A DNA stretch of 64,000 nt from CBFFRJ01 sp963530515 (GTDB lineage Bacteria > Pseudomonadota > Gammaproteobacteria > Enterobacterales > Enterobacteriaceae), in assembly GCA_963530515.1 (NCBI GenBank), contig CAUSEC010000022.1:1-64000 (forward strand), read 5' to 3'. A program made the position numbers and the translations under genes. The number at the start of each line of letters is the position of its first letter. Position 1 is the stretch's first letter. Below the pieces are notes generated by a model. It was given only the letters and a program-made list of their open reading frames with translations, did not search any database and was not told the origin of the DNA. Below are positions 24,701 through 33,935 of the stretch, piece by piece.

Positions 24701-26188
24701 TTACAGCGTTACGCCGCTCTTAAAGATCGCCAGTTCGCGGAATTCGTTGCGTTCGTTACAGGTCTCTTTGCCGTTGGCAAAATCAACAATCACGTCCACA
24801 AACTCACTGAGCAGCTGCGGCATGGTTTTGCCGTGAATCAGCTGACCGGCATCGAAGTCGATCCAGTGTTTTTTCTTCGCCGCCAGTTCGCTGTTGGTCG
24901 CAATTTTCACCGTCGGCACAAAACCACCGTATGGGGTGCCGCGACCGGTACTGAACAGCACCATGTGGCAACCCGCTCCGGCCAGAGCACTGGTGGCAAC
25001 CGCATCGTTACCCGGTGCGCTCAACAGGTTGAGGCCATGGGTTTTCAGGCGTTCGCCGTAGCGCAACACATCCACCACCTGGCTGGCACCGGCTTTTTGC
25101 GTACAGCCCAGCGACTTCTCTTCGAGGGTGGTTATACCGCCCGCTTTGTTACCCGGCGATGGGTTTTCGTAAATCGGCTGATTGTGGGCGATAAAGTACT
25201 GTTTGAAGTCGTTGACCATGGTCACCGTTTTTTCAAACGTCTCTTCGTCGCGACAGTGGCTCATCAGGATCTGCTCGGCACCAAACATCTCCGGCACTTC
25301 GGTCAGCACGGTGGTTCCACCGTTACTGATCATGTAATCGGAGAAGCGACCGAGCATGGGGTTAGCTGTTATCCCGGAAAGACCATCTGAACCGCCGCAT
25401 TCCAGGCCAAACTTCAGCTCGCCCAGCTTGCCCGGTTCACGTTTGTCGTGACGCAGCGCTTCATAGAGTGCGTACATGTGTTCAATGCCCGCCTCCACTT
25501 CGTCGTCCTGGTGTTGGCAGATCATAAAGTGAACGCGGGACGGGTCGTACTCGCCCAGGGTTTCGCGAAACGCATCCACCTGGTTGTTTTCACAGCCCAG
25601 ACCAATCACCAGCACCGCACCCGCATTCGGGTGGCGCACCATGTTTTGCAGCATGGTACGGGTGTTGACGTGGTCGTCGCCCAGTTGCGAGCAACCATAG
25701 GTGTGGCTGAACAGGTGAACGCCATCGATATCCTCGGCGTTATTTGTCTCTTTCAGAAAACGGGTCTGAATCTGACGGGCAATCCCGTTGACGCAGCCGA
25801 CGGTTGGCAGGATCCACAACTCGTTGCGGACCCCGACATCGCCGTTTGCACGGCGGTAGATCTGAACGTCACGATCCCCCGCCGGTGCCTGTTCATCAAC
25901 CAGTTCGGGTTGATAGCTATACTCATCCAAATCGCTCAGATTGGTACGCGCATTGTGAGAATGGATATGTTCACCAGCGGCGATATCCGTTGTCGCATGA
26001 CCAATGGGCAGGCCGTACTTCACGACATTTTCACCTTTAGCGATGTCCCGCAGGGCAAATTTGTGCCCGCGAACCACCGCCTGACGAAGGCGAACCTCAT
26101 AACCGTCAACAACAACTTCTGTGCCTTCGGCGAGATCCGCCAGCGCTACCGCGACATTATCCAGCGAGTGGATCTTGATGTATTGCAT
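24701..26188 (-). CDS. uxaA: Altronate dehydratase
   Basis: UxaA dehydrates D-altronate to 2-keto-3-deoxygluconate in galacturonate catabolism. The protein is 495 residues, the family length, with an N-terminal SAF-like domain (residues 1-90) and the large catalytic domain: GFLxR-like start RRANGDVGVRNELWILPTVG, GLGCENNQVD, LECGGSDGLSGITANPMLG and the TGRGTPYGGFVPTVK region. It follows uxaC by 16 bases. Its paralogue garD, in the same window, has the same architecture. Confidence 0.96.
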   Translation of the reverse strand: MQYIKIHSLDNVAVALADLAEGTEVVVDGYEVRLRQAVVRGHKFALRDIAKGENVVKYGLPIGHATTDIAAGEHIHSHNARTNLSDLDEYSYQPELVDEQAPAGDRDVQIYRRANGDVGVRNELWILPTVGCVNGIARQIQTRFLKETNNAEDIDGVHLFSHTYGCSQLGDDHVNTRTMLQNMVRHPNAGAVLVIGLGCENNQVDAFRETLGEYDPSRVHFMICQHQDDEVEAGIEHMYALYEALRHDKREPGKLGELKFGLECGGSDGLSGITANPMLGRFSDYMISNGGTTVLTEVPEMFGAEQILMSHCRDEETFEKTVTMVNDFKQYFIAHNQPIYENPSPGNKAGGITTLEEKSLGCTQKAGASQVVDVLRYGERLKTHGLNLLSAPGNDAVATSALAGAGCHMVLFSTGRGTPYGGFVPTVKIATNSELAAKKKHWIDFDAGQLIHGKTMPQLLSEFVDVIVDFANGKETCNERNEFRELAIFKSGVTL

Positions 26189-26204
26189 ATCAACCTCAAA
26201 CGGC

Positions 26205-27617
26205 CTAGTTCAGTTCAATCGCGAAGTAATCACGCGCATTGTTAAAGCAGATATTTCTCACCATCTCGCCCAGCAGTTGAATGTCTGCCGGTGCTTCGCC
26301 TGCATGTACCCAGCGGCCAATCATCTGGCACAGGATGCGGCGGAAGTATTCGTGACGGGTGTAAGACAGGAAGCTGCGGCTGTCGGTCAACATGCCCACA
26401 AAGCGGCTTAACAGACCAAGCTGCGCCAGTTGCGTCATCTGACGTTCCATACCGTCTTTCTGATCGTTGAACCACCAGCCGGAGCCAAACTGCATCTTGC
26501 CTGGCATCCCTTCGCCCTGGAAGTTACCGACCATGGTGCCCAGCACTTCGTTATCGCGCGGGTTCAGGCAGTACAGGATGGTTTTCGGCAGCAGGTTTTC
26601 TTCGTTCTGTTTGCTCAGCAGTTTGGACAGCTCTTCTGCCAGCGGACGGTCATTGATGGAGTCGAAGCCCACATCCGGCCCCAGCAGTTTGAACTGACGC
26701 AGGTTGTTATTACGCAACGCGCCAATATGGTACTGCTGGACCCAACCGCGACGGGCATATTCCGCACCCAGCCAGACCAGAACCGCAGTTTTGAACTGCG
26801 CCACTTCATGCTCACTTAAGTTTTCACCGGAGAGACGACGCGCCAGGATGCTGTCCAGCTCAGCGTCTGTGGCATCCGCAAACAGCACGACGTCCAGCGC
26901 GTGATCCGACACCTTACAACCGTGTGCTTCGAAGTGATCAAGACGTTTTGCCAGTGCAGTCTGCAGATCAGCAAAGCGGCGGATGTCGGTATCAGAGACT
27001 TCACCCAGCTTGCTCATGTAGTCGTTAAAGGTCGCCAGCTCAATGTTGAACGCCTTGTCCGGGCGCCAGCTCGGCAGCACTTTGATGGAGAAAGAGGTGT
27101 CTTTGGCAACGGTCGCGTGATGCTCCAGAGAATCGATCGGATCGTCAGTAGTACCGACCATCTTCACGTTCATTTGCTGCATGATTCCGCGAGCTGTGAA
27201 TTTATCCTGCGCCAGCAGTTCGTTGCCCAGGTTCCAGATTTCGTCCGCCGTTGACGGCGAAAGCAGCTTACCTGTAATACCAAATGGGCGACGAAGCTCC
27301 AGATGAGTCCAGTGGTATAACGGGTTACCGATGGTGTGCGGTACGGTGGCGGCAAACGCGTCAAACTTCTCGCGGTCAGTGGCATCACCAGTACAAAGGC
27401 GCTCAGGCACACCGTTGGTGCGCATGGCACGCCACTTGTAGTGGTCGCCTTTCAGCCAGATGTCATACAGGTTTTTAAAACGGTAGTTTTCTGCAATCTG
27501 CTGGGGTGGCAGGTGGCAGTGGAAATCAAAAATCGGCTGATCTTTCGCGTAGTCGTGGTACAGGCGGCGTGCGAATTCAGTGTCTAACAGAAAATCTTCG
27601 GTCATAAACGGGGTCAT
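26205..27617 (-). CDS. uxaC: Glucuronate/galacturonate isomerase
   Basis: UxaC isomerises D-galacturonate to D-tagaturonate and D-glucuronate to D-fructuronate. The protein is 470 residues and nearly identical by eye to E. coli UxaC (MTPFMTEDFLLDTEFARRL, DFHCHLPPQQIA with metal-binding histidines, LTDSRSFLSYTRHEYFRR). It is the first gene of uxaCA. The tagaturonate reductase gene uxaB is not in this window. Confidence 0.97.
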   Translation of the reverse strand: MTPFMTEDFLLDTEFARRLYHDYAKDQPIFDFHCHLPPQQIAENYRFKNLYDIWLKGDHYKWRAMRTNGVPERLCTGDATDREKFDAFAATVPHTIGNPLYHWTHLELRRPFGITGKLLSPSTADEIWNLGNELLAQDKFTARGIMQQMNVKMVGTTDDPIDSLEHHATVAKDTSFSIKVLPSWRPDKAFNIELATFNDYMSKLGEVSDTDIRRFADLQTALAKRLDHFEAHGCKVSDHALDVVLFADATDAELDSILARRLSGENLSEHEVAQFKTAVLVWLGAEYARRGWVQQYHIGALRNNNLRQFKLLGPDVGFDSINDRPLAEELSKLLSKQNEENLLPKTILYCLNPRDNEVLGTMVGNFQGEGMPGKMQFGSGWWFNDQKDGMERQMTQLAQLGLLSRFVGMLTDSRSFLSYTRHEYFRRILCQMIGRWVHAGEAPADIQLLGEMVRNICFNNARDYFAIELN

Positions 27618-28075
27618 TATCGTCTTCCTCTCAACGAGTGCGTCTGATGCTTACCTTAATGCTGACAAAGTTATCACACCAATTTCTATAGGCCGAAGGC
27701 TTTTTCGTGAGTTAGATCAATAAACGATGACAAATATTTACAGAAATGAGCGCTGGAATCACTGCCAGGGCGCGCCACAACTGGCTTCTCCGCCTGAAGA
27801 TAAAGACCACACAAAGAAAAACACTTTTGTGATGTCACTCACCTTTTAAAGTTGTATGACAAGTTATCTTTCTGCCGTCGAATACATAAGCCGACGGAAT
27901 GCATTGCCGATGAACGATAGATTGGCCTTAACGGTAGGGATGCCGAATTAAACACGTTGAATAGCAAGGTTCGGGTCGTTTCGGAGTTTTTCCGGTGACG
28001 CCCTCCCGTTTTCACCTTCCGACTGCAACCGGCAGGTGACCGCGAAAGCGGAATTACCATAACGATGAGGTTTAC
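27618..28075. promoter_or_regulatory. uxaC-exuT divergent control region
   Basis: This 458-base region holds both promoters. A CRP-like site TGTGATGTCACTCAC lies at 27828-27842 and another CRP-like sequence GTGAGTTAGATCA at 27707-27719. A palindrome TTGTATGACAA at 27852-27862 resembles the sequence upstream of exuR. TTATCACACCAATTT at 27671-27685 is similar, read on the other strand, to the UxuR/ExuR consensus. Repression by ExuR and activation by CRP are known for this regulon. Confidence 0.65.
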
Positions 28076-29380
28076 ATGCGTAAAATTAAAGGGTTACGTT
28101 GGTATATGATAGCACTGGTGACGCTGGGCACCGTGCTGGGTTACTTGACGCGTAACACCATTGCTGCGGCAGCGCCCACGCTGATGCAAGAGTTGAATAT
28201 TTCCACGCAGCAATACTCCTATATCATTGCGGCCTATTCGGCTGCGTATACCATCATGCAGCCTGTTGCGGGTTATGTACTGGATATTCTGGGCACCAAG
28301 GTTGGCTATGCGGTCTTCGCCGTGACCTGGGCCATCTTCTGCGGCGCGACAGCGCTGGCGGGAAGCTGGGGTGGTCTGGCGCTGGCGCGTGGTGCTGTAG
28401 GTGCTGCTGAAGCCGCGATGATCCCGGCTGGCCTGAAAGCCGCTTCTGAGTGGTTCCCGGCGAAAGAACGTTCTATCGCAGTAGGCTACTTCAACGTCGG
28501 TTCCTCTATTGGTGCGATGATCGCACCGCCGCTGGTGGTGTGGGCAATCGTCATGCACAGCTGGCAGCTGGCGTTCGTTATCTCCGGCGTACTGAGCTTC
28601 GCCTGGGCAATGGCCTGGTTGATTTTCTACAAACACCCGCGCGATCAGAAAAAACTGTCTGAAGAAGAACGCGAATACATCATTGGTGGTCAGGAAGCCC
28701 AGCACCAGACCTTCAACGGCAAAAAAATGTCCGTGTTGCAGATCCTTGGCACCCGTCAGTTCTGGGGTATCGCCCTGCCGCGTTTCCTGGCAGAACCAGC
28801 CTGGGGTACTTTCAACGCCTGGATCCCACTGTTCATGTTTAAAGTTTATGGCTTTAACCTGAAAGAAATCGCCATGTTCGCCTGGATGCCAATGCTGTTT
28901 GCTGACCTGGGTTGTATCGTCGGGGGCTACCTGCCGCCGCTGTTCCAGCGCTGGTTTGGTGTGAACCTGATTGTGTCCCGTAAAATGGTTGTGACCATGG
29001 GTGCGGTACTGATGATTGGCCCAGGCATGATTGGTCTGTTTACCAGCCCATACGTTGCAATCGGTCTGCTGTGTATCGGTGGCTTTGCTCACCAGTCACT
29101 GTCTGGCGCACTGATTACGCTCTCTTCTGACGTGTTTGGTCGTAACGAAGTGGCCACCGCGAACGGTCTGACCGGTATGGCCGCATGGACCGCAAGTACC
29201 ATGTTTGCTCTGGTGGTCGGTGCACTGGCTGACACCATCGGCTTTAGCCCGCTGTTCGCTGTACTGGCGGTATTCGATATCCTGGGCGCTATCGTTATCT
29301 GGACGGTGCTGAAAAGTAAATCGGCAGCTGAGCTGGAAGCGGAAAAATCCGCGGTTGGCGGTCACGCAACCCAAAGCTAG
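28076..29380 (+). CDS. exuT: Hexuronate MFS transporter ExuT
   Basis: This 434-residue, twelve-segment major facilitator of the anion:cation symporter family imports galacturonate and glucuronate. LGYLTRNTIAAAAPTL, GAVGAAEAAMIPAGLKAASEWFPAKERSIAVG and ASTMFALVVGALADTIG match E. coli ExuT. It is divergent from uxaCA and followed by a clear terminator before exuR. Confidence 0.96.
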   Translation: MRKIKGLRWYMIALVTLGTVLGYLTRNTIAAAAPTLMQELNISTQQYSYIIAAYSAAYTIMQPVAGYVLDILGTKVGYAVFAVTWAIFCGATALAGSWGGLALARGAVGAAEAAMIPAGLKAASEWFPAKERSIAVGYFNVGSSIGAMIAPPLVVWAIVMHSWQLAFVISGVLSFAWAMAWLIFYKHPRDQKKLSEEEREYIIGGQEAQHQTFNGKKMSVLQILGTRQFWGIALPRFLAEPAWGTFNAWIPLFMFKVYGFNLKEIAMFAWMPMLFADLGCIVGGYLPPLFQRWFGVNLIVSRKMVVTMGAVLMIGPGMIGLFTSPYVAIGLLCIGGFAHQSLSGALITLSSDVFGRNEVATANGLTGMAAWTASTMFALVVGALADTIGFSPLFAVLAVFDILGAIVIWTVLKSKSAAELEAEKSAVGGHATQS

Positions 29381-29411
29381 TTGAACGCCCGTTAGCTATG
29401 CCGTTCCCCCC

Positions 29412-29440
29412 GCCGCCCGCCATCATCGGGCGGCTTTTTC
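29412..29440 (+). terminator. Rho-independent terminator of exuT
   Basis: GCCGCCCG (29412-29419) pairs with CGGGCGGC (29427-29434), followed by TTTTTC. Confidence 0.9.
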
Positions 29441-29467
29441 TTCCTCTGTTGTGGTGAGAAAGGCGCA

Positions 29468-29484
29468 AAAGTGGTATAACAAAT
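29468..29484 (+). promoter_or_regulatory. Probable ExuR operator upstream of exuR
   Basis: AAAGTGGTATAACAAAT upstream of exuR shares its core with AAGTTGTATGACAAGTT at 27849-27865 upstream of exuT. Both fit a common GTkGTATrACAA pattern, consistent with autoregulation by ExuR. Confidence 0.55.
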
Positions 29485-29515
29485 CTACTATTGCCATATC
29501 TTACCTGGAGCGCAT

Positions 29516-30292
29516 ATGGAAATCACCGAATCACGACGTTTGTACCAACAGCTTGCCGCCGAGCTTAAGAGCCGCATTGAGCAAGGTGTTTACCTCGTGG
29601 GTGACAAACTTCCAGCTGAACGCTTTATTGCCGAAGAAAAAAGCGTCAGCCGCACCGTGGTTCGTGAAGCGATCATCATGCTTGAAGTGGAAGGCTTTGT
29701 TGAGGTCCGCAAAGGGTCCGGCATCCACGTCATTTCTAACCAGGCCCGCTATTCACAGGCGCCGGATGAAAATCTGGAGTTTGCTAATTACGGCCCGTTT
29801 GAGCTGTTGCAGGCGCGCCAGCTCATTGAAAGTAATATCGCTGAATTTGCCGCCACCCAGGTCACCAAGCAGGACATCATGAAACTGATGGAGATCCAGG
29901 ACAACGCGCGCAAAGAAAAATGCTTCCGTGATTCAGAATGGGACCTGCAATTCCATGTTCAGGTCGCCCTGGCCACGCAAAACAGCGCGCTGGCCGCGAT
30001 TGTCGAAAAGATGTGGACTCAGCGCGTTCACAACCCGTACTGGAAAAAACTGCACGATCATATTGATTTGCGCACCGTGGATAACTGGTGTGACGATCAT
30101 GACCAGATTCTTAAAGCCCTGATTCGTAAAGACCCGCACGCGGCAAAAGTGGCGATGTGGCAGCATCTGGAGAACACCAAGCAGATGCTTTTCAACGAAA
30201 CCAGTGACGATTTCGAATTCAATGCTGACCGCTACATGTTTGCTGATAATCCCGTGGTTCACCTCGACACCGCAGCGAATGGCGTGAAATAA
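29516..30292 (+). CDS. exuR: Hexuronate repressor ExuR (GntR/FadR family)
   Basis: This 258-residue repressor has an N-terminal winged helix (RLYQQLAAELKSRIEQGVY, AERFIAEEKSVSRTVVREAIIMLE) and an all-helical FCD effector domain with metal-binding histidines (WDLQFHVQVA, DDHDQILKAL). In E. coli it represses uxaCA, exuT and uxaB and responds to galacturonate or tagaturonate. It lies downstream of exuT with its own promoter region. Confidence 0.96.
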   Translation: MEITESRRLYQQLAAELKSRIEQGVYLVGDKLPAERFIAEEKSVSRTVVREAIIMLEVEGFVEVRKGSGIHVISNQARYSQAPDENLEFANYGPFELLQARQLIESNIAEFAATQVTKQDIMKLMEIQDNARKEKCFRDSEWDLQFHVQVALATQNSALAAIVEKMWTQRVHNPYWKKLHDHIDLRTVDNWCDDHDQILKALIRKDPHAAKVAMWQHLENTKQMLFNETSDDFEFNADRYMFADNPVVHLDTAANGVK

Positions 30293-30631
30293 CAACTTAT
30301 TCAACAGGCGCACCGCAGTGATGCGCCTGGCCACTCTTAGGGTCAGTAAAAAGTATAGAGTGTCAGCCTGTGTAAATACCCTCGCCTCACCCCTCTTCGA
30401 CAAGCAAAATCATTTTCTGACAAAGCGTAATTTCTCTGACGCAGAACAGCGGCATTTGTTACAATTCGACGCAATTTGTCTCTGCGTAAGTTAGTGCTTG
30501 CTCACTACGTCAGTCACCAAAACTCAGACAGCAGATGTGCCACGAGCGACCATAATGTACAGATTAATAATATCGCCGCGCTGTTTGACAGGTAACCGAC
30601 GTGACGTAAACCGATGTACCAGGAACCTTGA
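30293..30631 (+). promoter_or_regulatory. exuR-yqjA intergenic region
   Basis: This 339-base region has no convincing gene. It should contain the exuR terminator and the yqjA-mzrA promoter, which in E. coli is activated by CpxR. GTAAC and GTAAA spaced by nine bases near 30592-30610 are a poor match to the CpxR box, so no site is claimed. Confidence 0.4.
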
Positions 30632-31294
30632 ATGGAACTTTTAAGCCAATTACTTCATGCCCTCTGGAGCCAGGACTTTGAAACTCTGGCCAACCCGTCC
30701 ATGATCGGCATGCTCTACTTCGTTTTGTTTGTCATTTTGTTTCTTGAGAATGGCCTGCTTCCCGCCGCGTTTCTGCCCGGCGACAGTCTGCTCGTGCTGG
30801 TCGGCGTGTTGATTTCAAAAGGCGCGATGGGCTTCCCGCAGACCGTCATTTTGCTGACAGTCGCAGCGAGTCTGGGCTGCTGGTTGAGTTACATACAGGG
30901 TCGGTGGCTGGGCAACACACGCATTGTGCAAAACTGGCTGTCGCACCTTCCGGCGCACTATCACCAGCGTGCGCACCATCTTTTCCATAAACACGGGTTG
31001 TCTGCGCTGCTGATGGGCCGTTTTATTGCATTTGTTCGCACGCTGTTACCAACTATTGCCGGAATTTCTGGTCTCAACAATGCGCGTTTCCAGTTTTTCA
31101 ACTGGATGAGCGGCTTGTTATGGGTGCTGATACTGACAACTTTGGGTTATCTGCTTGGAATCACACCTGTTTTTCGTAAATACGAAGATCAGCTCATGTC
31201 CTGCCTGATGCTGCTCCCTGTCGTGCTGCTGGTCATCGGCCTGATTGGCTCGTTGGTAGTGATGTGGAAGAAAAAATACGGTAACCGGGGTTAA
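30632..31294 (+). CDS. yqjA: DedA-family membrane protein YqjA
   Basis: This 220-residue DedA protein is needed in E. coli (with YghB) for cell division, envelope integrity and alkaline tolerance. Conserved features are the glutamate in LFLENGLLPAAFLPGDSLL and the arginines in MGRFIAFVRTLLPTIAGISGL. It has four to six membrane segments. One base separates it from mzrA, and the two form one operon. Confidence 0.95.
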   Translation: MELLSQLLHALWSQDFETLANPSMIGMLYFVLFVILFLENGLLPAAFLPGDSLLVLVGVLISKGAMGFPQTVILLTVAASLGCWLSYIQGRWLGNTRIVQNWLSHLPAHYHQRAHHLFHKHGLSALLMGRFIAFVRTLLPTIAGISGLNNARFQFFNWMSGLLWVLILTTLGYLLGITPVFRKYEDQLMSCLMLLPVVLLVIGLIGSLVVMWKKKYGNRG

Positions 31295-31295
31295 C

Positions 31296-31679
31296 ATGGA
31301 AATGCATCGTCCCTTAATGCGCTGGCTGTTCATGAGCATCTTTGCGATGGCATTGTTCAGCGTACTATTTTTTGGCTGGGTTACGCTGCAAAACCGGGAG
31401 TCAACGCTGGCTATTCGCCCCATCGCACAAAATGTCAGCGTGCCGGATGGCTTCTCCATCTGGCACCATCTGGATGCTAACGGCATTCATTTTAAAAGCA
31501 TTACCCCACTGAACGACACGTTGCTCATTAAGTTTGAGTCCAGCAGCCAGAGCGCTGCTGCGAAAGCCGTTCTCGACCGCACCTTACCCCACGGTTATAT
31601 CATCGCGCTGCAGGATGACGACAGTCAGACATCGGCCTGGCTGGTTCGCCTGCGCGACACAACCCACAGATTCGGCTAA
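31296..31679 (+). CDS. mzrA: EnvZ modulator MzrA
   Basis: This 127-residue bitopic inner-membrane protein has one membrane segment at about residues 9-30 (MRWLFMSIFAMALFSVLFFG) and a periplasmic domain. E. coli MzrA binds EnvZ and links CpxAR to EnvZ/OmpR signalling. The length equals that of the E. coli protein, and the gene directly follows yqjA. Confidence 0.93.
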   Translation: MEMHRPLMRWLFMSIFAMALFSVLFFGWVTLQNRESTLAIRPIAQNVSVPDGFSIWHHLDANGIHFKSITPLNDTLLIKFESSSQSAAAKAVLDRTLPHGYIIALQDDDSQTSAWLVRLRDTTHRFG

Positions 31680-31824
31680 TCTTCCAGGATTCTGAATCTT
31701 TTCACTTACTTTGGTGCTTTCACCTTTTACTTACTATGCTTGAGTAAATGGAACCAGAGTCCACGCAACAAAACTGGATGCTGGCGCTATTCGTTAACGC
31801 TGGCCAACAATGGAAGGTTTCACT

Positions 31825-32193
31825 ATGAAATACCACATCGCACTGGCGTTAACCCTTTTATCTTTGAGCGCAGTTTCCCAGGCCGCTTCTCTTTGTCAGG
31901 AGAAGGAAAACGACATCCTGCGTGAAATCAGCTACGCCGAAAAGCACAATAACCAGCGTCGTGTTGACGGCCTGAACAAGGCCCTGCATGAAGTGCGCAG
32001 CAACTGTTCTGACAGCAAACTGCGTGCCGACCACCAGCGTAAAATCGACGGGCAGAAAGCAGACGTTGCCGAACGTCGCCGGGATTTAGCCGAGGCGAAA
32101 GAGAAAGGCGATGCGGACAAAATAAGTAAACGCGAGCACAAGCTGAAAGAAGCCGAGTCTGAACTGAAGGCGCTGGAGGCGCGTGACTACTGA
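31825..32193 (+). CDS. yqjC: YqjC family periplasmic protein (DUF1090)
   Basis: This 122-residue protein has a signal peptide ending near SAVSQA and a mature domain rich in charged residues that should form long helices (KIDGQKADVAERRRDLAEAKEKG). Length and position equal those of E. coli YqjC. The ATG at 31825 follows GGAAGGTTTCACT. The function is unknown; it begins the yqjCDEK run linked to stationary phase and envelope stress. Confidence 0.92.
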   Translation: MKYHIALALTLLSLSAVSQAASLCQEKENDILREISYAEKHNNQRRVDGLNKALHEVRSNCSDSKLRADHQRKIDGQKADVAERRRDLAEAKEKGDADKISKREHKLKEAESELKALEARDY

Positions 32194-32231
32194 TTTAATG
32201 GAAGTTAACACTTACTCACCTGGAGAGAATT

Positions 32232-32537
32232 ATGTCAAAAGATACCAATACAGACCATCTGCGCGCTGAGTTGAAATCCCTGGCGGATACCCTTGAGGAA
32301 GTGTTGAACACCTCCGGGGATAAATCGAAAGAAGAGTTGAGTAAACTGCGCGGCAAAGCAGAAAAAGCACTGCAGGAAAGCCGCTACCGCCTGGGTGAAA
32401 CCAGCGATCTTATCGCCCGCCAGACCCGTGAAGCCGCAGCAAAAACTGACGAATATGTTCGTGATAATCCCTGGACCAGCGTCGGGATTGGTGCAGCCGT
32501 TGGCGTCGTGTTAGGCGTGTTACTGACGCGTCGCTGA
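32232..32537 (+). CDS. yqjD: Ribosome-associated membrane protein YqjD (ElaB/YgaM family)
   Basis: This 101-residue protein has a helical cytoplasmic N-terminal part (HLRAELKSLADTLEEVLN) and a C-terminal glycine-rich membrane anchor ending in GVVLGVLLTRR. E. coli YqjD is an RpoS-controlled protein that tethers ribosomes to the inner membrane in stationary phase. It has the E. coli length and is followed after two bases by yqjE. Confidence 0.95.
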   Translation: MSKDTNTDHLRAELKSLADTLEEVLNTSGDKSKEELSKLRGKAEKALQESRYRLGETSDLIARQTREAAAKTDEYVRDNPWTSVGIGAAVGVVLGVLLTRR

Positions 32538-32539
32538 TT

Positions 32540-32938
32540 ATGGCGGATTCAAGACATGCACAAGGGCCGGGCAAAAGCGTTCTGGGTATCGGGCAACGCA
32601 TCGTTTCCATCGTAGTTGAGATGGTGGAAACGCGGCTTCGGCTGGCGGTAGTCGAGCTGGAAGAAGAAAAATCCAACCTCTTTCAGCTTCTGCTGATGGT
32701 TGGATTTACCATGCTGTTTGCCGCCTTCGGTTTAATGAGCCTGATGGTGCTTATCATCTGGGCCATTGACCCGCAGTATCGCCTCAACGCCATGATTGCC
32801 ACCACGGTGGTGCTGCTTTTGGGCGCACTGATTGGCGGCATCTGTACGTTACGCAAAGCACGTGCCTCCACCCTGCTGCGCCATACGCGACAGGAGCTGG
32901 CAAACGACCGCGCGCTGCTGGAGGACGATAAGCCATGA
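32540..32938 (+). CDS. yqjE: YqjE family membrane protein
   Basis: This 132-residue phage-holin-like superfamily III protein (Actinobacterial-type Holin-X family) has two membrane segments at about residues 50-75 and 85-108 between charged ends. The role is unknown. It overlaps the start of yqjK by four bases (ATGA), which indicates translational coupling within yqjCDEK. Confidence 0.9.
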   Translation: MADSRHAQGPGKSVLGIGQRIVSIVVEMVETRLRLAVVELEEEKSNLFQLLLMVGFTMLFAAFGLMSLMVLIIWAIDPQYRLNAMIATTVVLLLGALIGGICTLRKARASTLLRHTRQELANDRALLEDDKP

Positions 32939-33228
32939 GCCACAAAGCCGAGCGTTTAAAGCGCAAAGCCCGACTGCTCAGCCAAATCCAGCAGCAACGA
33001 CTCGACTTAACCGCCTGTCGCCGCGACTGGCTGGAAACCACCGAGGCCTATGACCGCGGCTGGAATACGTTTCTCAGCCTGCGCTCCTGGGCCCTGGTGG
33101 GGAGCAGCGTCATGGCCGTATGGGGCGTGCGTCACCCCAGCCGGCTGATGCGTATGGCGAAACGTGGGCTGGGCGTGTGGAGCGTCTGGCGGCTGGTCAA
33201 ATCCACGCTGGATCAGCAACGGCGTTAA
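32935..33228 (+). CDS. yqjK: YqjK family protein
   Basis: This 97-residue basic protein has the family start MSHKAERLKRKARLLSQIQQQRLDL and a weak hydrophobic stretch (LRSWALVGSSVMAVWGV). It is orthologous by position and sequence to E. coli YqjK and has unknown function. It is the last gene of the yqjCDEK operon, followed by a hairpin. Confidence 0.88.
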   Translation: MSHKAERLKRKARLLSQIQQQRLDLTACRRDWLETTEAYDRGWNTFLSLRSWALVGSSVMAVWGVRHPSRLMRMAKRGLGVWSVWRLVKSTLDQQRR

Positions 33229-33230
33229 CA

Positions 33231-33260
33231 ATGTCGGGTATGGCGCATGCCGCCCGACAT
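33231..33260. terminator. Hairpin downstream of yqjK
   Basis: ATGTCGGG (33231-33238) pairs with CCCGACAT (33253-33260), with further GGC/GCC pairing inside. No T run follows, so it may be a REP-like or Rho-assisted 3' end. Confidence 0.55.
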
Positions 33261-33465
33261 CCTCTCTCCCGCTCTCTCAGCCCTCTGACAACACGCCTCT
33301 CACTTAACTCCCTCAGAATCTTTGATAAAGTTCGACAGTTTTCCTTGCTAACAATCCCGTCTCGCCCCGTTTAATATCCTCTCCATCGACAGCAGACATG
33401 CGGCTCTCGCCCTTGAATGCACACTTTTTAATTGCAGTAGACACTGTGGTTCTCTGGAGAGAAAG

Positions 33466-33858
33466 ATGAAAAAATTAGAAGATGTTGGTTTCCTGGTCGC
33501 TCGTATTCTGATGCCAATTCTGTTCATTACCGCGGGCTGGGGCAAAATCACTGGCTATGCAGGCACTCAGCAGTACATGGAAGCGATGGGCGTCCCGGGC
33601 TTTATGCTGCCACTGGTTATTCTGCTTGAATTCGGCGGCGGTCTGGCGATTCTGTTCGGTTTCCTGACCCGTACCACTGCACTGTTCACCGCAGGCTTCA
33701 CGCTGCTGACAGCATTCATCTTCCACAGCAACTTCGCGGAAGGCATGAACTCCCTGATGTTCATGAAAAACCTGACCATCGCAGGTGGCTTCCTGGTTCT
33801 GGGTATCACCGGTCCGGGCGCATTCAGCATCGACCGCGTACTGAATAAAAAGTGGTAA
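33466..33858 (+). CDS. yqjF: DoxX-family membrane protein YqjF
   Basis: This 130-residue protein has four membrane segments and belongs to the DoxX family (LVARILMPILFITAGWGKITGYAGT start, FGGGLAILFGFLTR middle). E. coli YqjF is linked to quinone-type or aromatic stress responses regulated by YhaJ. The next gene, yqjG, encodes a quinone-related reductase. A strong terminator separates the two. Confidence 0.93.
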   Translation: MKKLEDVGFLVARILMPILFITAGWGKITGYAGTQQYMEAMGVPGFMLPLVILLEFGGGLAILFGFLTRTTALFTAGFTLLTAFIFHSNFAEGMNSLMFMKNLTIAGGFLVLGITGPGAFSIDRVLNKKW

Positions 33859-33885
33859 GCGCTCTATACTGAAGTAAAGATACAG

Positions 33886-33913
33886 AAAGCGAGGAGTCCA
33901 TCTCCTCGCTTTT
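33886..33913 (+). terminator. Rho-independent terminator of yqjF
   Basis: AAAGCGAGGAG (33886-33896) pairs with CTCCTCGCTTT (33902-33912), giving a strong stem with a T-rich tail just before yqjG. Confidence 0.88.
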
Positions 33914-33935
33914 GCCATTTAAAGGAGAATGCATT

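Noticed and set aside
30560..30631. CpxR box upstream of yqjA
   Set aside because: The two GTAAM half-sites are nine bases apart and one is degenerate, outside the usual spacing.
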